Source: Gnetum montanum
Taxonomy: Eukaryota; Streptophyta; Gnetopsida; Gnetales; Gnetaceae
DNA length: 64,000 bases
Direction of reading: 5' to 3'
NCBI GenBank assembly: GCA_015680685.1
Contig: MNCI01034636.1
Span: 682,829 to 746,828, forward strand
Of the stretch, positions 46,881 to 55,217 are shown piece after piece. The notes under the pieces are model-generated. The model was not told where the DNA came from, ran no database searches, and was given only the letters and a program-made list of their open reading frames with translations. The stretch's first letter is position 1, and each line of letters opens with the position of its first letter. Made by a program: the position numbers and the translations under genes.

Positions 46881-47955
46881 TTAATTTGGCTCATCCCTGA
46901 TCTTGGAAACTTCTTCATTTTGCTGTAGTTTTCATCTTTATCCTTTCTCCTACTTAAGTCCTTGTAGTCTGCCCTTTGATATCTTGTTATTTCTCTCATT
47001 CCTAGAGTCTTCATTTATGTCTGATAGGTCCGTGTGGTCTCCAAATTTGAAATCTCTTTGTAGATGTCATTTCTTGGGCTCACCTTTGATATCTCATTGT
47101 AGCTCTCATTCCTAGAGTCTTCATTTATGTCGGTTAGGTCCTTGTGGTCTCCATGTCCCATAAACACAACAACCACACAAACATCCTTGTTCTCCATTTT
47201 TCTTAAAGTTTTGACATACCAAAAGGTCAACAAGTTATACATCATAAGTTTTCCATTTATCATCTTTAATGATTTAAGTTTTTGCTTGGTAGCACATTTA
47301 ACATTGATGATAATCATGTTTTAATCATTTGGAGACATCTTTAGCTGGACTAGAAGGTTTTTTCTTTTTAAGGAGTCCAAACATGTTTTCTTATTTATTT
47401 TTTAGTTTAGTTCTTGTGTCTTCTTGTTTAACATCTTCTTTTGGTGTATAGTTAGAGTGTAAGATGTTCTTCTCTAAGTTTTCTATTTGGTTCATTTTCT
47501 TAGAACAAGAACTAATAAGTGGGCTGGACGTTTCTATGCATCTTTTGAATGGTTTAGTATTCTCATTTTTGAGCCATTGGGTGTCTTTTGGTTTAGTGGC
47601 TATTGTGTAGACTTAGTTTTTCACACACACTTATTCCTTAAGTTTGTTGTGGGCTGGTATAGGGATCATGTTAATACTTTGAACTTTCGGCTTATAACTA
47701 CATCCTTTATCATTATTAGTAATGCATGGAATTCTCTATCTCTCTTGGGGTGATAGGTTCATTTTTTATGTTTTGTGTCGGAGTGGTAACAGTTCTTGGC
47801 TTTTGCATAGGATTAGGAGACATTGTTTTTGTGAGGAAGGGGCTTGCACTAGATTGTCCTTATGCTAGTTTTTGTAAGCTAGTAGGTCTACTAGTTTTAT
47901 TTACATGTGTGGAAATTATCCTAAAGAAAGAACATTTCCGAGACTTTTATTGAGG
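46881..47955. other. Unassigned segment with a local duplication
   Basis: A block of about 66 bp is repeated (about 46975-47040 and 47086-47151), including CTCTCATTCCTAGAGTC. On the minus strand the duplication lies in a 100-codon open frame (47317-47015) with repeated DINEDSRNES-like text; no family recognised. The rest (47330-47955) has chance ORFs only. Confidence 0.35.
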
Positions 47956-47959
47956 TTTG

Positions 47960-49972
47960 TTAACATTATCATTCACTTGTATGTTCATGGAATAAGTGGT
48001 ATTCTTTTGTTGAGCTTGTGATGCCAATCCTTCCTACATTATCACTAGTGAAATATGTTGGAGGGAAGTATGAGAGTATTGAGGATGTGATAGAGGATAA
48101 GAGATGTGATATGGTGATCCCATAGGAGATGTTGTGGGTTGATGGTATTCAAGAGAGTAGTAGTAGTAATTTGAGGTTGGGGAAGTAGAACCATTTGGAG
48201 AAACATGTTGTTGAACATAGTATCCATAAGGGTTTGGCTAGTGATAGGGGTATTGCTAGTTTGTTGATGGCATCCCCAACGAATGTGGGTTTTTCCACTA
48301 TGGTTGATAGTAATTTTGAGGTTGATAAGAAGTTCCATTGGGATAGTACCATTGGTTATAGAACTATCTATAATTACCTTGTGGGTAAGGTAATCTTCTA
48401 GGCATTTTCTTTTCTATGAACTTGGAATTCAAAGAAAAAGCTCCAAACTCTTGTAGATGTAACATAATTGGGCAATAGCCCTTTGGATGTTCATATTGAT
48501 AGATTTCACATCCATCATGCTCTTTTGTATTTGAGTTTGTAACCTCTTTTACTATAGCTATATTCCCTTTTTGCCAATAATTTTCCTTACTTGTTTCTTT
48601 GTTCTTTTTCCTCTTCTTGCTTTGATCATGTAATTCTTTTTGCTTTACCTTCTCCTTTATGATTTTTAAGTTGGTTATAACTTTTTCATTCATCAACTCC
48701 CACATCTTATCTACCCTTGCTTCAATCTTAGTGATATATTTTTGTATTGACAAGGTTTTGTATGAAATCAACTCATCAAATGATGCCTCTTTTTCCTAAT
48801 CATAAATATGGATCTCTTTTTCATGAAGAGTTAGATTCTAGTTATATTCCTCTAAACTCTCCCTTTTACAAAGCTCTCCTTGTTCTTTTTCCACCTATTC
48901 AACTAGCATTTGTATCTGATGGACTCTTAGTTTTAATAATCTTCCTTGGGCATAAATTCCAAGGGTCTCCCTTTTGTTGTTATGAAGCCCATCTATGATG
49001 TGGAGAAGCTATTCCTTTTGAGAAAAACCATGGCTAGGACATCTATGTAGTAGAGAATAGTATCTGTCCAAGGCTACATCCAATGATCATGGTTTTCTTG
49101 CTTCCATCCTTGGATTTGTTTTCTTAGATTGGACACTCTTTGATAGGTTTAGTATTTTTTGTTGAAGAGCTAAAGCATTATGGACCGCTAGTGGATTGAA
49201 TCTAGTTCTAATGATCTATACCAACTTTTAGCTTCTTCTATTAGTGTCCTAGAAAAGAGTTTAAGCTTTTTTTGGTTACTTTTGATATTTTGCAAGATGC
49301 AGGCATCATGGAAGACTTGTAAATGATATTTTGGATTAGAATTATAGCCTCCCTCAAATTTAGAAATGCTATTCATATCAAGCCATTTGATGTAGCTTTC
49401 CATTTGATGTATATGGGGCATTCTAACTGCCTCCATGATTTGTATCATGCTTCTGGTAGCCAACAAGGATTCATCATCATTAGACATGTCATGGTGATAA
49501 TTTCTATTTCTATTTGTTTGATTATGATAATTTTGTTTATGCTCCATTTGATATCTTGTATCTTGTCTTTGATTTCCATTTCTATTTTCATCGTATTGCC
49601 TTAGTGTATCTCTATCTCTATACCTACATTCATCTTCATTAGAATTATAGATTAAAGAGGAAGAAGAAGATGGTGAATTGGGAGAATCATCATGTCTCTT
49701 ATATCTCCCTCTATGATTCCTTGCTTCATCTTTTCTAGGTTTAGAGGAGGTCCTAGGCCTTGAGGCCTTCCTTATTCTAGGACATATCTCATCCCATCTA
49801 GGATTGTCTTCATTAGTTGAATCCAGTCTTTGAATGTAATAAGGATCTAAATGAGCATACGAGACCCCTATGTTTAGTGATTTGCTCCAATTTTCTTCAA
49901 TATAGATCCTACCATTTTTCCTACTAGTGTTCTCATCATTGATGGATTATTGACTCTATGTGAAGAAGACAT
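47960..49972 (-). pseudogene. gag, broken (element E)
   Basis: Start codon at 49972-49970 (minus; Met-Ser-Ser-Ser-His). The core at 49547-49188 parallels the gag of A: LLATRSMIQIMEAVR, ISKFEGGYNSNPKYHLQVFHDAC and AKSWYRSLE. 48771-48364 has the knuckle region, decayed to CEIYQYEHPKGYCP, followed by HLQEFGAFSLNS and RRLPYPQGN. The protein then continues into the Gln/Pro-rich part in other frames. Stops and shifts throughout. Nothing of protease or pol was found to its left. Confidence 0.75.
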
Positions 49973-50085
49973 GTTTTTAATTAATAATGTGTGTGACTTA
50001 AAATATTAATGTTTCTTAAAAGATAAGTCATTAATACTTTTATAATGATCATTTATAATATAAATTATCTAGATAACTAGCACCA

Positions 50086-50103
50086 TCCTTAGAAATGACA
50101 CCA
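50086..50103 (-). other. Primer-binding site, decayed tRNA-Asp type (element E)
   Basis: The minus strand reads TGGTGTCATTTCTAAGGA one base after the LTR. It is the A element site with several mainly transition changes. Confidence 0.55.
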
Positions 50104-50104
50104 A

Positions 50105-51092
50105 TGATAAGTAGCAGGTATCTCCTATGTCCAACTATATGAATCACAAGCGTTCATGTGGAACTTGGTTGAATTTTGTGGATGGAACTAGTGTGGCATC
50201 TAGATTGTTAAGCATTAATCATAGATCGCTATCTTCCCACTTGGACTAGTGGTAGCTTTGTCACATATGGTTTAGTCCAAAGTGAGGCATATGATTATTG
50301 ATGTTATGCAACCCTTAAACTAACTAAATAATCATGTAGAAATTAATTATTGAAACTAATTAATAATAAGAAGATAAATCCTAAACTATCCTAAGGGTGA
50401 TGAGTGTCCATTCTCATCTTGCTGTACATGTCTTGAACTCACTTATGCACTACTGGGATTACCAAGTGTTATGCTATTGGGTGAACAAGGAAATAATACT
50501 AGTGGGATTACCAAGAAAATACATGTTTATTCTTGAAACTAGTCACACTCATTCCACCAATTGATTAACATACATGGAAATGTAAATATTAACTATGTAC
50601 ATCAAAACGAAATTGTATTGAAAGTAACTCTATTCTAAGTCAAAGTGTTGCAATCAATATGAATTAATCTTGATCTTGTTGTCATTCATGGAATATGTCT
50701 AGGTGCAATGCCACTTGAATAAGATGTCATACAACTGACTCAAATCCACATTGTGGGCACTTAATAACTATTTTCTAAGATTATGAAATAAAAATGCAAG
50801 AGTTAGGCTGCACTATTGACTAGATGGTGTCAAATACGTCATAGGTGCTTGTATATTTATTGGGAAATATAGGAATTTCATTGATGGAGATGTGTTAATG
50901 CATTTAGCTACGTTGACATGGATGCATCAACAAGGATGCATTGATAGAGCTGCATCAATGCATCTATGATGTGTTTCTTCTTAATGCATCAACACATTTT
51001 CATCCACACATATGCATTTATGAGGATGTGTTGATGAGGCTTCATTGACGAGAATGCATCAACGAAGTTGCTTGACATATCATATGTCATCA
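50105..51092 (-). repeat. 5' LTR of element E
   Basis: 988 bp; minus strand begins TGATGACATATG and ends CTTATCA. A TATA-like AATAAATATA (minus) is near 50852-50861. Between the TATA and the LTR start (plus 50890-51075) there are many GATGCATCAA / TTGATGCATC palindromic words. The outside flank CACAT (51093-51097) matches the flank of the left LTR. Confidence 0.75.
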
Positions 51093-51249
51093 CACATTGT
51101 CATGCTTTTCTTAAGTTCTATAAAAGTTTTATGTTGGCTATATGACTAGGGGTATATATAATTGGGGAGGGTATGAAAACCAAAAAATAATAATAATAAT
51201 TAAAAAATTAAAAGTACACCTAACCATCAAATCTCCTCCCTGAGATAGG

Positions 51250-51396
51250 AAAAGAGGAGGAGGGGCTTGAAATAATTGAAACATAAGCATATCCCGAGAC
51301 CTATAGAAGTTTATAACTCAATACTACCAAGTAGAATTGAACCCATGACCCAAGGTTACCAAGCCAAGACCCATACCATTGGGGTAACATCTCATT
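51250..51396 (-). repeat. tRNA-derived SINE
   Basis: Minus strand: A-box region GTTACCCCAATGGTATG (51372-51388), B box GGGTTCAATTC (51334-51344), then AGTTATAAACTTCTATAGG and a tail CGGGATATGCTTATGTTTCAA. The same architecture as the SINE at 10470-10601. Confidence 0.6.
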
Positions 51397-51593
51397 ATTA
51401 GGATAAGATCTTGCCCTTATTTAGAAGCACCCACATAAGTTTGCACTTCTTACTAAATGGTTTTCACATTTATTGTTTATTATGTTGATAATATTGATGA
51501 GTAAAAATTTTGAATAAAAAAAAGATATTATCTTTAAGATTTTAGAAATGACTTTTTCTTTTAAGATTAATATGAATATTTTGTAGAATTATA

Positions 51594-51900
51594 TGGTTGA
51601 TAAAATTGAAAAGAAGCTTGATAAATGGAAAGAAAAAAAAAACTCATCCTTGCTTGCAAAGTTTTAGTTATTGGGAAAGTACTTCAGTATACTTATGTTT
51701 ATTACTCTAGTTGTTGGGCTCCTACAAAAGTTTTTTATGATAGAATTAATCAAATTATTATTGAATTTCTATAGTATGTTAAACAAAATATTAATGGCTT
51801 TTCTAGAGTTACTTGGGATATTTTCATTACTAGCAAGAAAGATGAAGGACTTGGCCTCATTAGTTATTATATATAGGATGTTTCTCTTGTAGAAAATGAA
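51594..51900 (+). pseudogene. LINE reverse transcriptase C-terminal fragment
   Basis: Split over two frames: KIEKKLDKWKEKK (from 51603), then after a shift AKVLVIGKVLQYTYVYYSSCWAP, VFYDRINQIIIEFL and INGFSRVTWDIFITSKKDEGLGLIS. This is the usual end of plant L1-type RT (KL..WK...LSLAGR..LI..VL; VSWE..C.PK.EGGLG). The 73-codon ORF at 51671 is the wrong frame and is not a gene. Confidence 0.65.
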
Positions 51901-53696
51901 TTGCAAAATGGATTGATGAAGATGATATTTGGATGCTCATTCTCAAAAACAAACTTAAGTAAGAAAACCCTAAAAGAAAATTTTTTAATTCATATGATCA
52001 TAGAAAATCATTCTTAAATCCTTCACCTACCTTAGTGGTTAGCCTGTATGGATGAAATAAAGATACCATGCAAGGTGGCTTAAGGGGTTAGCTTATTTTC
52101 TTATTAGATAGTACTTTATCATTATGAATTACACTCAAGGGATCATGATATTCTTCTATAATACTTCTAACATATCATGCTAGGTATATATTTTGGGATA
52201 TATCTATAGTCAAATTGTTCTAAGTTTCCAAGATATCCCATCCCTCCCATTCTTTTAAAACCCCCCTTTCAAAATAAAGGTACCATGATAGTGTATGTTC
52301 CAACAAAAATAATAGAGTCTTAGTTAGTAAGACATTACTTACTTAGAGAATGTGAATTATGATATATAAGTCATAAGTTCAAAGTATAATTTGGTTGTGT
52401 CTTAGGATGTACTTATAGTCAAACTATTTTAAGTTCCAACACTCAAACTATTTTAAGTTCTAAAACCCTCCAACACAATAGAGTCTTAGCAGATGTAATT
52501 AAATATATTTAGATTCATGATAAACTCAAAACTAATGTGTATTCTAAGCATTTCTTTTATCTTGAATGTAATGTTACTTGGAATTATATGCACATAAATG
52601 CATAGCTCATGAGATAAAGACTAAAAAATCCAATTATAAAAAATTTACATGTTGCACATTCAAGCTTTCTTGTGATAGCGAAAATGGTATAGGCCTTCTT
52701 CATACACACACATCTAATTAAATTCCAATTCAACATAATTACATGGAAAAAGGAAAATTCTCTAAAAAACCCCTTTATTTATATATGTGAAAATGAAATT
52801 TTATAGAATACAAAATGTTGTAGGTTCAAGAAAAAGCAAGCCAAAATATCTAGAAAATACCTTGGCTCTATCACAAAAATCTTAACCACAGTTAATGTTT
52901 TGTAGAGCATGAAGCTCATATAGCCTCTCAAACCTCACTTCTCTCAAAGAAAAGAAGTTATACTTAGCTAAGAAAGCTCACACAATTGTCTTAAGAATCC
53001 ACACAATGAAGAGGCAATACTCAAACAATGGTCAAATGATCCCAAATACATCAATCATGCATCCATTATGGGCTTGCATTCAAACCCTACATCAATCATA
53101 ATTTAAAGTAATTTTTAAAAAGTATTTTACTATTTACTATGATCTATTGTAGGTTTACCTTGGTGAGGATCTTCCTTATATTTCACAATTCAAGCTTTGT
53201 CAAGTTGCCAAAACCCAATCAATCCAAAAAAATATCATAATTGAATAAGAAAAGGAAAGAGATATTTTTTGGTGCTTGAATTAAAATGAATTACAAATAA
53301 AAATAGAAGAAAATACCCAAGGAAAAATAAGTATCTCAAAATCCCTCAAATTATACAACCATAATAAGAAGCTTAAAACACATACTTTCTTAAAGTCCCT
53401 CACATCACATAACTATCACAAGAATCACATAATTTAGAACTTATAACACATGCACTTTCTCTCTTTTTGTTGATCATGAAAAGAACAAAACACTCATGAA
53501 GAGCACAAAACATACCTACAATGCTTAGAGATTATGATTCAAGGTATGACCTTTGCATAACATTGATAATTGAGACTTGCCTTCAATTATATAAACTCAT
53601 ATCTAACCATTGGATTTCTTTTTAAATGCTTCATCTTCAAAAACCTAATTTTCATTAAATTACAAGAGGTTGTAACTCATACTATAATATAATTAG
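51901..53696. other. Non-coding DNA with a SINE
   Basis: Apart from the SINE at 52312-52440 and a related tail at about 52190-52250, no coding or structural feature was seen. AT-rich. Confidence 0.4.
52312..52440 (+). repeat. tRNA-derived SINE, plus strand
   Basis: An A-box-like TTAGTTAGTAAGACATT and a B-box-like AAGTTCAAAGTA are followed by a tail CTTAGGATGTACTTATAG and TTTTAAGTTCC. The tail is repeated shortly after. It belongs with the SINEs at 10470 and 51250 by tail similarity. Confidence 0.45.
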
Positions 53697-53701
53697 CCTT
53701 G

Positions 53702-54706
53702 TGATGAGACGCGACTTACACTAGGCCGCGATATCGCGTCCCGCCGCCATATCTATAAATAAGAGGTGGCACTCCCTTCATTTCCCAATCCTGGCTAATG
53801 TAGCGAAGCTCTGGCAGATTGATCACTCCAGAGTTAGAATTTTTCCCCATGTGCCCGCAGTAGGAGTCCTAGAGTGAACGGCTCTTTATTCGAGCAGCTT
53901 GTAACCTGAACCCAAGTTGTGTACGGCAATAAAGACGAACTTGTTTGGATAAACCTTGCAGCACGTGGTTTCATTTATTGCTTTATTTCCTGCTTTCCTA
54001 GTGCGTTCAAGTACGACTTGATTACGAGCGTCTACGGACGTGTACGGCTAGTCAAGGAATCGGCTGCTTGACGCAATGCATGAGTACGACTCAATTACGA
54101 GCATTGGATGCTTGGTAACCCAGTAGCGTATTCCAGGATTCTGCGCTTGGTAACTCCCGGGTCTAATGTGTACGGCTAGTTGAGGAATCGGCTGCTCATT
54201 GCTAGGCTAGATCGTGTGATAAGTACGACTTAGTTACGAGCACCCACGGGTGTGTACGGCTGGCTAAGGAATCGGCTGCTTATCACACGTAGGCTAAATA
54301 GGTGCCTCAGTACGACCACTTCGAGCACTTGCGTTACGTGTGGCGATCCCAGTAACGATTAGCGTTTGGTAAGCTGCAGTTGCATAGTTCAGGGTGTGTC
54401 CGGTAAGTGGGAACGGATGCTGACGCTAGTTAATTTAGACTTAGATCTTAGTTAGAGTTAGCTTAGTTTCTCAACCCCTTCTCCTGGTAGCATAGAAGAT
54501 AAGCCGAAAATACCAAAAAAATCACATACCTCAGACTTGCTTAACCATACACCGTGACACATACAAGCAAGCCTGGGAAGACAACGAACGATTAACCCCA
54601 AGTGTTTCTTGTGGCGTTAAGGCATTTAGTCTGCGGAGTTCGACCGGATCGCGCGTGCACGCTCGTATTCGTATGGTTGAGTGTAGGGGTACCTCGCCAC
54701 TCATCA
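53702..54706 (+). repeat. 5' LTR of element A
   Basis: 1005 bp, TGATGAG ... CTCATCA. TATA box CTATAAATAAGAGG at 53753; AATAAA at 53928. One CGCGATATCGCG palindrome (53727-53738) against five in the 3' LTR. The R/U5 part has three to four diverged units carrying AGTACGACT, TTACGAGC, GTGTACGGCT and GGAATCGGCTGCT (54008-54300). Confidence 0.93.
53727..53762 (+). promoter_or_regulatory. Core promoter of the 5' LTR of element A
   Basis: Palindrome CGCGATATCGCG, a short C-rich spacer, then the TATA box CTATAAATAA. The TATA with its AGAGG neighbour is identical in A, B, D and G. Confidence 0.6.
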
Positions 54707-54707
54707 T

Positions 54708-54725
54708 TGGCGCCGTTGCCGGGGA
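54708..54725 (+). other. Primer-binding site, tRNA-Asp (element A)
   Basis: TGGCGCCGTTGCCGGGGA, one base after the LTR, complementary to the 3' end of plant tRNA-Asp as known for Athila elements. Intact. Confidence 0.9.
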
Positions 54726-54851
54726 CTAAGTGTTTTCACGCCAATTTAACATAAGGGATATCACTCACATCGTTGTGAGCTTAAAACGAACCTTAGGGTT
54801 AATCAGTTAATTAAGAACATAAATAACGGTAGAAATAGCACACCATTAGAA

Positions 54852-55127
54852 ATGGCTTCTTCTCACGAAATCAACTCACCTAAGGGCAACACAGGAGAAG
54901 GTCAGCCTCATACGCATAACCCAGATCAGCCAGGTCCTAAACAATCTAAGGTCACATATACTCATCCTGATGAGTATGTCCCTGACTTTACTTTTATCTT
55001 TCATCAAGATGAACAACTACGATGGAGAGATCTGCAAGGTAACATCGTGTTACCCCCAGATAGATCTGCCCCTAACATGCTTTTCCGTGCCTTAGCACAG
55101 ATTGGCATGCAAGAGCAGTTTGCTTAA
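54852..55127 (+). CDS. gag N-terminal segment, ends at an in-frame stop (element A)
   Basis: 91 codons from the conserved ATG. It contains the HPDEYVPDFTFIFHQDEQLRW and NIVLPPDRSAPNML block shared by all copies. The TAA at 55125-55127 stands where element G has a Glu codon (GAA), i.e. one G-to-T change. The downstream frame is the same and is open from 55128, so this was one protein with the next entry. Confidence 0.8.
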   Translation: MASSHEINSPKGNTGEGQPHTHNPDQPGPKQSKVTYTHPDEYVPDFTFIFHQDEQLRWRDLQGNIVLPPDRSAPNMLFRALAQIGMQEQFA

Positions 55128-55217
55128 TACGTTGTAGAAGATTATGGCACAAGGGATTATCATCCCACAAATGCCCAACGTATTCGGGATGCAAGGCAGG
55201 AGAGCCAACATTCACTA

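Larger units (their letters stand above)
10650..51092 (-). mobile_element. Old Athila-like LTR retrotransposon E, interrupted by B, C, D and F
   Basis: Two minus-strand LTRs, at 10650-11137 (cut by insertion B) and 50105-51092, are about 85 percent alike by eye. They are flanked on the outside by the same 5 bases, CACAT, at 10645-10649 and 51093-51097. This identifies them as the 3' and 5' LTRs of a single insertion. Of the interior, a primer site and gag (47960-49972) survive on the right. The pol region and the rest of the left LTR were lost in later insertions and deletions. This is the oldest layer of the nest. Confidence 0.7.

Noticed and set aside
47487-47953. Two overlapping plus-strand ORFs with hydrophobic stretches, possible membrane protein
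   Set aside because: T-rich composition explains the hydrophobicity; no start context, no family, and the region is between transposon remnants.
51671-51892. Hydrophobic 73-codon ORF, possible membrane protein
   Set aside because: Another frame of the same DNA reads as the end of a LINE reverse transcriptase.
53702-54706. CRISPR-like or satellite array, because of regularly spaced repeats in the LTR
   Set aside because: The units are diverged, lie inside an LTR and occur in both LTR copies; this is LTR internal structure.
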